Below are positions 9,386 to 17,800 of a DNA stretch of 64,000 nt, piece by piece. The DNA is from RGIG3102 sp964525015. Lineage in GTDB: Bacteria > Bacillota > Clostridia > Oscillospirales > Ruminococcaceae. The notes under the pieces were generated by a model. The model saw nothing but the letters and a program-made list of their open reading frames with translations, made no database searches and had not been told where the DNA came from. The position numbers were made by a program, and so were the translations under genes. How positions within the stretch are numbered: position 1 is the stretch's first letter; each line of letters begins with the position of its first letter. The DNA is taken from positions 7,990 to 71,989 of the forward strand of contig CAZGFY010000007.1 in assembly GCA_964525015.1 (NCBI GenBank), read 5' to 3'.

Positions 9386-10621
9386 ATGGATTTGAAAAAT
9401 CCGATGATGGATAGCAGATTTAATATTAAGAGTTATGATCAATATCTAATTGATTTAAAAGAGAAAAAATTTAATAAACTATGCATGACCGAAGTTATGA
9501 ATGCTGATATGATGATAGCTCATTTTGGCGAAGAAAGTTATAATAAAACTTGTAGTGACATATTAGAAATGGGGAATATAGGATATAAACAGATGGGAAT
9601 AGACCATTTAATCCATGTTTATGCTAGAGATTATAAATCATTTATGGCTGTTGCTAATGATGATATGTCAAACGAAGATTTTTATAATTTAATGAGAGCT
9701 TCATATGAATATTATGAAATTTCATCATCAAAAGAAACAGAACTTGGAGGAGTATCAAGATTTGTTTTAGCTTTTGGAGATAATTTAGTTAATAAAGCTA
9801 GAAGTGCAAGCTATTTTAATAAAGACTTACAGAATAATTTTATAGTGGCATCTGATGAAACTGAAAAATTAAAAGAAGAACGAGAAGAGAATTTAAAGAT
9901 ATTTAATTTGCTAGATTATGCTATTAAAAATGATAAAGTAGTTCCTTTTTATCAAGGTATTCATAATAATAAACTAAATAAAATAACAAAGTATGAAGCT
10001 TTAATGCGCGTATATGATGAAAATGATAAAATTTGTCCACCGGGTGTTTTTTTAGAGATATCAAAAAAACTGAAGATGTATTTAACTCTAAGTAAGATAA
10101 TTGTGGATAAAGCATTAAAAGATTTTGAAAATAAAGAAATAGAGGTTAGTTTAAATATTTCGCTATTTGATATAGAATCAGAAGATTTTAGAAACTGGTT
10201 TATTCAAAGGATTAAAGAGCATAAAAATCCAAATAAAATTATAGTTGAATTTGTTGAAACAGAAAACTATAATGGAAACAGGCAAATGATTGATTTTTTA
10301 CAAGAAATTAGAGAATTAGGCTGTAAAATAGCAGTAGACGACTTTGGTGTTGGATTTGCAACATATTCTTCAATAATATCTTTAAAGCCAGATATTATTA
10401 AAATTGATGGTGATATTATTAAAAAAATCACTAAGAATGAAGAGAGTAAGATAATATTAGATTCAATTTGCTATATGGCAAAGTTGATAAAATCTGAAAT
10501 AGTTGCAGAATTTGTGGAAAATGAGAAAATACAAAAAATGTTATACGATAGTGATATTGAATATTCACAAGGGTATTATTTCTCAAAACCAAGGAATATT
10601 AGCGAATTAGATATAAAATAA
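9386..10621 (+). CDS. EAL domain protein, predicted c-di-GMP phosphodiesterase
   Basis: A 411-residue soluble protein. The EAL domain spans about residues 170-410. All residues usually needed for c-di-GMP hydrolysis are visible: Glu in YEALMRV (about residue 203), Asn in SLNIS, Glu in IVEFVETEN, the Asp pair in AVDDFGVGF, Lys in IIKIDG, Glu in VAEFVEN and Gln in SQGYYFSKP. The first 165 residues have no recognised motif; the order of helices and strands could be a degenerate GGDEF-like domain, as in many EAL proteins. No transmembrane segment is present. It is monocistronic, with its own promoter and terminator. Role: degradation of c-di-GMP in the cytoplasm, opposing the cyclases found elsewhere in the window. 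Confidence 0.9.
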   Translation: MDLKNPMMDSRFNIKSYDQYLIDLKEKKFNKLCMTEVMNADMMIAHFGEESYNKTCSDILEMGNIGYKQMGIDHLIHVYARDYKSFMAVANDDMSNEDFYNLMRASYEYYEISSSKETELGGVSRFVLAFGDNLVNKARSASYFNKDLQNNFIVASDETEKLKEEREENLKIFNLLDYAIKNDKVVPFYQGIHNNKLNKITKYEALMRVYDENDKICPPGVFLEISKKLKMYLTLSKIIVDKALKDFENKEIEVSLNISLFDIESEDFRNWFIQRIKEHKNPNKIIVEFVETENYNGNRQMIDFLQEIRELGCKIAVDDFGVGFATYSSIISLKPDIIKIDGDIIKKITKNEESKIILDSICYMAKLIKSEIVAEFVENEKIQKMLYDSDIEYSQGYYFSKPRNISELDIK

Positions 10622-10622
10622 T

Positions 10623-10660
10623 AAAAAATCGATTTTCATTATTTGAAAATCGATTTTTTT
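10623..10660 (+). terminator. Intrinsic terminator after EAL gene (bidirectional)
   Basis: A 16-bp perfect stem (10623-10638 with 10644-10659), loop TTATT and T-run. It also serves the converging DUF3592 gene on the minus strand. Confidence 0.9.
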
Positions 10661-10676
10661 ATAGTTATAATATAAT

Positions 10677-11138
10677 TTAAAATTGAACAAGTAATACTAA
10701 GCCAATAATAATTAAGCTAATTCCAATAAGTAATAAAACAGACCCAGCAGAATTTGTTTGGTTAATTAAAGATTGGGAATCAATAATTGCAGTTTGAGCA
10801 TCTTCGTTATATACTCTTATTTTAATTTCATCGCCAGTTGCAAATTTTTTACCGTCTTTTTTTTCGCTAAGTTTCCTTATACTTATCCCCATATTACTTT
10901 TAATAAGGTGTGAGGTTCCATTAAAATCAAATTCTAAAACAGGGTAGTGATATACTGGCTTTTTCTTTGTGTAGCTTGTTTGAGCTTCTTGGCTAACTAT
11001 TTCAGAAATTTTGCCATAAGCTGTTTTATAATGCTGTGAGTTTAGAGAATTTGTTCTTCTTAAAACAAATATTCCAAGGCTAAAAAATACAAGACCTATA
11101 ATTATAGATACGAATGCTAAAAAAGTGAATGCTATCAT
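10677..11138 (-). CDS. DUF3592 family membrane protein (copy 3 of 3)
   Basis: A 153-residue protein with one transmembrane helix near each end (about residues 3-27 and 131-152) and a beta-rich middle domain between them, the layout of DUF3592. The middle contains YPVLEFDFNGTSHLIKSNMGISI and FATGDEIKIRVYNEDAQTAIID, which match the same positions of the two upstream paralogues. It is the last gene of a three-gene tandem set with 25-bp spacing. Function unknown; the middle domain probably faces outside the cell, by the positions of the helices. Confidence 0.75.
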   Translation of the reverse strand: MIAFTFLAFVSIIIGLVFFSLGIFVLRRTNSLNSQHYKTAYGKISEIVSQEAQTSYTKKKPVYHYPVLEFDFNGTSHLIKSNMGISIRKLSEKKDGKKFATGDEIKIRVYNEDAQTAIIDSQSLINQTNSAGSVLLLIGISLIIIGLVLLVQF

Positions 11139-11163
11139 TGTGAAAAACCTCTCTAATTGTATA

Positions 11164-11637
11164 TTATTGTAATAATAAAATATTTACGATAAGAAATATT
11201 AACCCCAAAACAGTGAAAAGTCCACCGATGCTCATAAAGATAATTGCCCCAGTTTTTGCAACATTTAAAACTTTTGGTGAATCGATAATAACAGAGTTAA
11301 TATCATTATGATAAATCCTTGCTGTAACCCTATCTCCAATTGAAAAAGTGTCGGGAGAATAAGAAGTGCTTGTTTTATTATAAGGGATATTGGTATTACT
11401 TTTAACAGAGTAATTATATCCATTATAAACAAAATCTAAAACAGCGAAGTAATATGTGTTTCTAATTTTTGAAGAGCCACTGCTTTTTTTCTCGATAATA
11501 TCCGTAATAGTTGCAGATACAGAATCGTATTTTTCATTTTTTAAATTATTGCTATGTTTAAATAAGGTTATACCCGTTAAAAGAACGATACCCCCTATTA
11601 AAATAAAGGCTATTGATAGTATAGTGAATGCGAGCAT
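11164..11637 (-). CDS. DUF3592 family membrane protein (copy 2 of 3)
   Basis: A 157-residue paralogue of its two neighbours. Transmembrane helices lie at about 3-25 and 128-154. The central domain has YYFAVLDFVYNGYNYSVKSN and FSIGDRVTARIYHNDINSVIID, the same two conserved segments as the other copies. A GAAAGGAAAC ribosome binding site precedes ATG 11637, and the gene is 19 bp from the first copy, so the three are one transcription unit. Function unknown. Confidence 0.75.
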   Translation of the reverse strand: MLAFTILSIAFILIGGIVLLTGITLFKHSNNLKNEKYDSVSATITDIIEKKSSGSSKIRNTYYFAVLDFVYNGYNYSVKSNTNIPYNKTSTSYSPDTFSIGDRVTARIYHNDINSVIIDSPKVLNVAKTGAIIFMSIGGLFTVLGLIFLIVNILLLQ

Positions 11638-11656
11638 TATAGTTTCCTTTCAAATT

Positions 11657-12112
11657 TTATAGTAGTTGCAGGGCAATTCCAATTATAATTAAGAAAACGC
11701 CATACATTAGTAAAGATTTAATATCAGATTTTTTACTATTTAAAATATCATCCGAATTAATCATTGCAGTTTTTATATCATTTTGATAAATACGAATACT
11801 AACTTCATCATCGATCTTTATTAAATTAACATTTGATTTAAGATGTTTTTTATTAGTTGGAAGACTAATTCCACTTTGAACGTGGTATTCAGTATTATTA
11901 AAACTAAAATTTAATACAGGATATTTAAAAGTTTTCGTATTTGGTTCTTTCCCCTTAATAATAGTTGTTACATCTTCAATTGTTCCAGATACAAGAGTGA
12001 ACTCTTTAGAAGAATATTTTTTTAAGGCTTTGCTAGAGATAATAAATGCAAATATTCCTATAAATCCACCGGCTAAAGATAGCAGGCTAACGATAAAAAA
12101 TAATATATCCAT
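11657..12112 (-). CDS. DUF3592 family membrane protein (copy 1 of 3)
   Basis: The first gene of the tandem set, 151 residues. Helices at about residues 3-27 and 133-150 flank a domain with YPVLNFSFNNTEYHVQSGISL and IKIDDEVSIRIYQNDIKTAMIN. A clear AAAGGAG precedes ATG 12112. Sequence similarity among the three copies is low overall but the spacing of the two conserved segments is the same, which points to old duplication and divergence. Function unknown. Confidence 0.75.
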   Translation of the reverse strand: MDILFFIVSLLSLAGGFIGIFAFIISSKALKKYSSKEFTLVSGTIEDVTTIIKGKEPNTKTFKYPVLNFSFNNTEYHVQSGISLPTNKKHLKSNVNLIKIDDEVSIRIYQNDIKTAMINSDDILNSKKSDIKSLLMYGVFLIIIGIALQLL

Positions 12113-12257
12113 TTAAATACTCCTTTCTGCATTAAAAAAATATAATAATAGTACGATTTTATTATTTTAACATTTTTAAAAAGATTTTGCAATCAAATAT
12201 ATGATTATTATATATTATATGGTATAATAGTATAAAATTAAAAAAGGAGTTAAGAAA

Positions 12258-12605
12258 ATGAATATACCAAACTGCCCAAATTGCAATTGTGATTACACAT
12301 ACGAAGATGGAAATTTAATTATTTGCCCAAACTGCTTGCACGAATGGGATAAAAATACTGTGATAGAAAACAATGATGAAAGCCCAGTGATAAAAGACGC
12401 TAGTGGAAATGTTTTATCAGATGGCGACAGTGTAACTTTAGTTAAAACACTAAAAGTTAAAGGTGCGCAAGGAGATTTAAAAATCGGAACAAAGGTTAAA
12501 AATATACGCCTTGTTTATGATAGTAAAGATGATCACGATATAGAATGTAAGATAGATGGATTTGGAGCAATGAAATTAAAATCCTCAGTTGTGAAAAAAG
12601 CATAA
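12258..12605 (+). CDS. yjdM: PhnA/YjdM family zinc-ribbon protein
   Basis: A 115-residue protein. The N-terminus carries a zinc ribbon (CPNCNC near residue 6 and CPNCLHEW near residue 23), followed by the PhnA C-terminal domain with VIKDASGNVLSDGDSVTLVKTLKVKG and ending in MKLKSSVVKKA. This matches the YjdM/PhnA family across its whole length. Despite the old name it is not shown to act in phosphonate breakdown. It has an AAAAAGGAG site and a TATAAT element at 12223-12228, and is followed by its own terminator. Confidence 0.92.
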   Translation: MNIPNCPNCNCDYTYEDGNLIICPNCLHEWDKNTVIENNDESPVIKDASGNVLSDGDSVTLVKTLKVKGAQGDLKIGTKVKNIRLVYDSKDDHDIECKIDGFGAMKLKSSVVKKA

Positions 12606-12607
12606 TT

Positions 12608-12640
12608 AAAAAACTCGACTATTAATAGTCGAGTTTTTAT
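12608..12640 (+). terminator. Intrinsic terminator after yjdM (bidirectional)
   Basis: Palindromic stem CTCGACTATT/AATAGTCGAG at 12614-12633, flanked by A-run and T-run, so it works for the converging flavoprotein gene as well. Confidence 0.88.
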
Positions 12641-12650
12641 TTTAAAAATA

Positions 12651-14393
12651 TTAGCCAATATATTCAATAGCTGAATTAGCAGCAATTCTACCAAATACAA
12701 CAATATCTGTTACAGCATTACCACCGATTCTATTACCACCGTGTATGCCACCAGTAACTTCGCCAGCAGCATATAAACCAGGGATAACCTCGCCTTCAGT
12801 TGAGATAACTTCTGCACTTGTGTTTATAGTAACACCACCCATTGTGTGATGAACACCAGGAGCGATTTGAATTGCATAGTAAGGAGCAACTTCAGCTTTA
12901 ACTTCCATACCAGTTGTTCTGCCAAATGCTTCATCAACTTGAGTGTCAACAGCTGTGTTCCAGCCTTCAACTGAAGCTGAAAGAGTAGCAGCGTCTGCAC
13001 CGATTAATGCAGCTAATTCTTCAACAGTTTGAGCTTCAACAGTTAAACCACCATTAACGTATTTTTCAATAGCTGATAAACCATCTCTAACCTGTTGGTC
13101 AAATACAAGGTAAGCATATCCACCTTCTTGCGCTAAAATACCAGCAGAAACAACGTCACGAGTTTCAAGTTCGTTTATAAATCTTGCACCAGTTTGATTT
13201 ACTAATATAGCACCACCACCACGAACAGATTCAGTAATCATAATTGTTGATTCTTGGTGAACAGTTGGGTGAATTTGAACTTGTTCTATATCTGTTAATG
13301 ATGCACCAGCATTTTCAGCCATAACAATACCTTCGCCTAATGCGCCAGCGTGATTTGTTGTAACAAAGCCTTCTAAGTCAGGGCGATACTGAGTGAATAA
13401 CTCGCTATTAGCACCAAAACCACCAGTAGCAAGGATAACAGCAGAAGCATTAACAGTGTAGTCAACTTCATTTGAAGAAGCAATAACACCAGTTGCAACG
13501 CCATCCGTCATAATAACTTCAGTTGCAGTTGTGTTGTATAAAATTTCGATTTCTAACTCATTAACAACTTCCATTAAGTTTGTAACCAGATAGTCGCCCA
13601 CACCAGCACCACCTTCTGGACGGTGAATTCTTTTATTTGTAGCACCACCTGAGAATGAAACTTCAGGAAGTGGAGCGCCAAGTTCAGCTAGCCAATCAAT
13701 AGCTTCTGCTGAATTTTCAGCCATAGTTGTGATTAAATCAATATTGCCAACTTCGTATCCGCCAGCATATGTATCATCGATAAATGTTTGGATGCTATCT
13801 TCGATTTCAAGAGTTGCTTGAACGCTTGTTTCAGCAGCATTCATACCACCAGTTGCACGAACAGTGTTACCACCAGCAAAAGGCATTTTTTCTAAAACTA
13901 AAACTGATTTACCAGCTTGTGTAGCTTCGATAGCAGCTGTAATACCAGCACCACCAGCACCAACAATAACTAAATCAACTTCTTTAGTTTCAGCTGTTTT
14001 TTCTACTGTTTCAGTAGATGTGTTCATAAAATCCTCTGAAGTGTATCCACCAGAAGTTAAAGCAGTATCAACAGCTTCTAAAAATGCAACAGAAGACATA
14101 GTTGCGCCTGCAATAGCATCAACTCCAACATTTTGAGTTTCTAATATTGTGCTAGTTAAAGTATCGATTGCAGCACCACCAATTGTAGGTGTTTCTTCGT
14201 GCTCGGCTGTTAAAGATGTGATTTTGCCATCTTCAACAGATAAATTAACGGTAATTGCAACAGATTTGTTGTATCCGTTTTCGCTAGAGCCAGTTAATGT
14301 TTGATTTTCTGCAGATGTGTCAGTGCTTGAAGAGCAAGCCGCAAGTGAAAACATTAAAGCTGAGCTTAGTAATAATGAAATAATTTTTTTCAT
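12651..14393 (-). CDS. Secreted flavoprotein lipoprotein: FMN-binding domain plus fumarate-reductase-type FAD domain
   Basis: A 580-residue protein anchored outside the cell. The signal peptide ends in the lipobox SLAAC (Cys20). Residues about 40-115 form an FMN-binding domain with DAIAGATMSS (92-101), where Thr98 is the expected site for covalent FMN attachment by an ApbE transferase. From about 138 begins the FAD domain: DLVIVGAGGAGITAAIE, EKMPFAGGNTVRATGGMN, and near the end HHTMGGVTINTSAEV and GLYAAGEVTGGIHGGNRIGGNA, as in flavocytochrome c/fumarate reductase and urocanate reductase. There is no heme motif. Such proteins reduce an extracellular enoate (fumarate, urocanate or similar) as a respiratory electron sink. 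The substrate cannot be told. AAGGAG precedes ATG 14393. Confidence 0.9.
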   Translation of the reverse strand: MKKIISLLLSSALMFSLAACSSSTDTSAENQTLTGSSENGYNKSVAITVNLSVEDGKITSLTAEHEETPTIGGAAIDTLTSTILETQNVGVDAIAGATMSSVAFLEAVDTALTSGGYTSEDFMNTSTETVEKTAETKEVDLVIVGAGGAGITAAIEATQAGKSVLVLEKMPFAGGNTVRATGGMNAAETSVQATLEIEDSIQTFIDDTYAGGYEVGNIDLITTMAENSAEAIDWLAELGAPLPEVSFSGGATNKRIHRPEGGAGVGDYLVTNLMEVVNELEIEILYNTTATEVIMTDGVATGVIASSNEVDYTVNASAVILATGGFGANSELFTQYRPDLEGFVTTNHAGALGEGIVMAENAGASLTDIEQVQIHPTVHQESTIMITESVRGGGAILVNQTGARFINELETRDVVSAGILAQEGGYAYLVFDQQVRDGLSAIEKYVNGGLTVEAQTVEELAALIGADAATLSASVEGWNTAVDTQVDEAFGRTTGMEVKAEVAPYYAIQIAPGVHHTMGGVTINTSAEVISTEGEVIPGLYAAGEVTGGIHGGNRIGGNAVTDIVVFGRIAANSAIEYIG

Positions 14394-14579
14394 TGTTTGA
14401 TTCTCCTTATTAGGTTGTAGTAAAAAATGTTAAGATAATTTTTTATCGAATGTTATTATACTATATTAGTGCAATAAATTCAATATGCAAATTGTTAAAA
14501 AAAATATAAACAATAATGAAAGAAAATTTACATATTAATCAAATGTGAAATATATGTGAAAAATATAAAGGGCTAAATG

Positions 14580-14605
14580 TAACATTTTGCTTCAAAAAAA
14601 TGTTA
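14580..14605. promoter_or_regulatory. Inverted repeat in the 434-bp divergent intergenic region
   Basis: TAACATTTT (14580-14588) and AAAATGTTA (14597-14605) form a 9-bp inverted repeat with an 8-bp centre, between the divergent flavoprotein and FIST-EAL-GGDEF genes. This is the size of a helix-turn-helix dimer site. Nearby are three copies of AATGTGAA-like sequence (14531, 14544 and 14632 areas). The rest of the region is AT-rich and has no open frame. The regulator is not known. Confidence 0.4.
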
Positions 14606-14736
14606 AAATATGGTAATTTGTTCAATGTGAATAAAACATATATAAATATTTGTGTAAAAAGCTACTGCAAATGTATTAAATAAAGTACAGACTTTATAAA
14701 TTGATAAAAAAATATCGCTATATTGATTTTGTGTAA

Positions 14737-14764
14737 TTGAGATGTAACAATTTTATAGTATGAT
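14737..14764 (+). promoter_or_regulatory. Candidate promoter of the FIST-EAL-GGDEF gene
   Basis: TTGAGA (14737-14742) and TATGAT (14759-14764) are spaced by 16 bp. Transcription would start near 14771, downstream of the TTG at 14768 that would give the longest frame, which supports ATG 14828 as the real start. Confidence 0.45.
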
Positions 14765-14827
14765 TAATTGAATAAAAATATAAATCCATCTTACAATTTA
14801 GAAAATATAGGAAAGGACTTCTTCGAT

Positions 14828-17800
14828 ATGAAACATTTAAATATTTTAATTAAAGATATTAATGATATTAAAATTAATTCAGAGATAAAACAATTTTTAA
14901 ATCAAGAAAATTGTTTAGTTAGAATCCATGTTTCAAGTGCTGATACAAATTTTGCATTAGATTTAGCAAAAGAAATTAGAAATATACTACCTAAATCAAA
15001 TATTATGGGAACAGCAGTTGATGGAGTTCTTTTTAATGGCGAAATTTATGATGATTTTCATTTAATATCAATAATTTCATTTGATAAAGCAAAAATTTTT
15101 ACAAAACTTATTTCAGGTAATGAATTAAAAGTAAATGAGCTTTCACATGCCATTTCAAATACAGTTTTAAATTATGAGCCATCTACAATATTTTTGTTTT
15201 TAGGTGATGAAAATAAAGAAATACATAAAATATGCCAGCATCTTAGCAAAAAAGCAAACAAGGCGTCATTTGTTGGTGGGGTTTCTGGATATTTAAATAA
15301 AAAAACAGGTGAAGTTACAAATTATGTTTTTGATGATAAAAAGCTAATTAAAAATGGCTGTGTTTTAGCTGGTGTAAGTAAAGAGTATATATTATCTTAT
15401 ACTAATGCTGTTGTGGGTCATGAAGCTATTTCTAAAATTTACACTATAACAGATACAACCGATACCTATATAAATGAAATTGACAATCAAAATGCCAATG
15501 ATTGGATGAGAGAAAATTTAGGATTTGATAAATTATACAAAAACGATGATAAAGCACTTGAGAACGATGTATTAATAAGGCTGCCATTCGTTTTGGAAAA
15601 CGAAGATGGTGCTAGTAGAATTTTAGCTTTTAATGAAAAAGAAAAGAAATTCACACCAAATTATACTCTACTAGATAAAAATCAAAAGTTTCGAGTTGGC
15701 TATTTAAGTACTCTTAAAAGCGTTGAAGAGTGGCAGAATGTATGCTTTGATTTAGAAAACACATCAGTTGAATATATGTTTACCTATTCCTGTTTATATA
15801 GAAGAATTTATTTAGAAAATCTTTCAAAAATCGAAATGAGTCTATTTAAAGATACAGAAATTGCAGGCGCATTTTTGCGTGGTGAAATAGGCACAAAAAA
15901 TGGAGTTACTAGATATTATAACGGAACGTGTAGTTTGGTAACTTTGGCTGATGAAGAAAAATATATTGATATAAATTTTTCGGCTTTTCAATCTATATTG
16001 CAGTTAAATGATTCAATTAAATTAGAAGAAAATTTAAAAGCAGTTTCAGCAAATAAAAACTTATTAATTAGCAGTTTAATATTAGATGAATTAAATAATA
16101 TAAAAGATGAATCAAATGAAAACACAATGCTAACCTTTGTTAAAGACAATAAAAAGGATGAATATTCAAAAGTTTGTCTTATAAATAATAAAGTTTTTGA
16201 TTTGAATTTTAATGAAATACTGGGTGCAAAGCAAAAAGAAGTATCTGAAAAAATGCTCAAAAGTGCACAGATGTTTTTACAAGATGAGTATAAAAATGTT
16301 GCTTTAGATATTTATAGATATAATAAAGATAGCTTTTTTGTTTTGATAAATGAAATTAAAAATGATGCTAAAGTTATTGAGATTACTCAAAGGCTATACA
16401 ATCATCTAAATAAAATTGCTGTTTTAGATAAAGAGTTTAAGATATTTAATAATATAACTATTGCTTTAAAATTTGAAAGAATACAAAAACTTGTGTTAAG
16501 CCAAAAAAATGAAGGCGAAGAAAAATTTAAAAATAATTTTAATATATTTAGTGAAAAAGATGAGAGTTTAAGTTTGCAAGAAGAATTTGAACTTGTTGCA
16601 AATTTAAAAGAAGTTGTTAAAAATGAAAGCGTTATGCCATATGTTCAAGGAATTTATGATAACATAAATGGTGGATTTTATGCATATGAAGTTATAATGC
16701 GCCTTATGGCATCTTCTGGTGAAGTTTTGTTTCCAGAGCATTTTTTACCAATAGCAAAAAAACACGATGTATATTTAGATTTAAGTTATATATTAGTAGA
16801 AAAAGTTTTAGATTTTGTAAAATTTAAAAATGAAAAAATATTAATTAATATATCTGTTAAAGACGTTGAGTCGGATAAGTTTTGCAAAATGGTTTTTTCA
16901 AAATTGAGTGAGATGGAAAAACCAAGCAATATAATATTTGAAGTTTGTGATTTAAATCAAATTTTATATATTGAAAAACTTAAACTTTTCCTTTTTAAAT
17001 TAGAGCAATTAAATATGAAGTTTGCAATTGATAATTTTGAAATTGCAGATTATGATATTGTAAGAGAAAATGAAATTAAGGTAAGCTATATAAAAATTAC
17101 TAGTAGCTATCTAAGCGATATAAGCGAGCAAAGCAGTGTGGATAATATTTTTACATCAGCTAAAAAAATGAATGCACAGCTTATGGTAAAGCATGTTGAA
17201 ACAGCAGGAATGCAAAAACAGGTTTTATCCTACTCAATTAAATACACTCAAGGATTTTTCTTTTCTCGCCCAGTTTCTATTGAAGAACCTAATGCAATGA
17301 TGCAAAATGATACTTCAAAAGAGAATGTTGCGGATATAAGCGACAAGGAAGAACTATCAGATAAAACAAATAAAAAATCAAAAAATCTTGTGTATTTTGG
17401 AATTCTTACATTTATTATTATAGCAGTTATTGCTACAATAAATTTTACAAGCGAAAATTTAAAGCTTGTTTCTAATATGAATGATATATTTTTAACAGAG
17501 CTTGCAAGTGGGCTTTCTGAACAGGTTTCGGATAAAATGAATGACTCAAAAGAATTTTTAATTTTAGCTAGTGATTTTGTGGTAAGTGATGGATACGAAA
17601 AAGAAGATTTAATTAAAAATCTAGGCGATATGTCTAATCAAACAACCTTTGATGAAATTTACATCTCTTTTAATGGTCAAACCGCTGTGAATTATAATGA
17701 TGAGGAACTTTTAATTGATATCAATAGCGTTTATGGAAGTGCAACAAAGGATGAAGTAGTTATTTCATCCCCAATAAAAATATTAAATCGAAGCTTAAAT

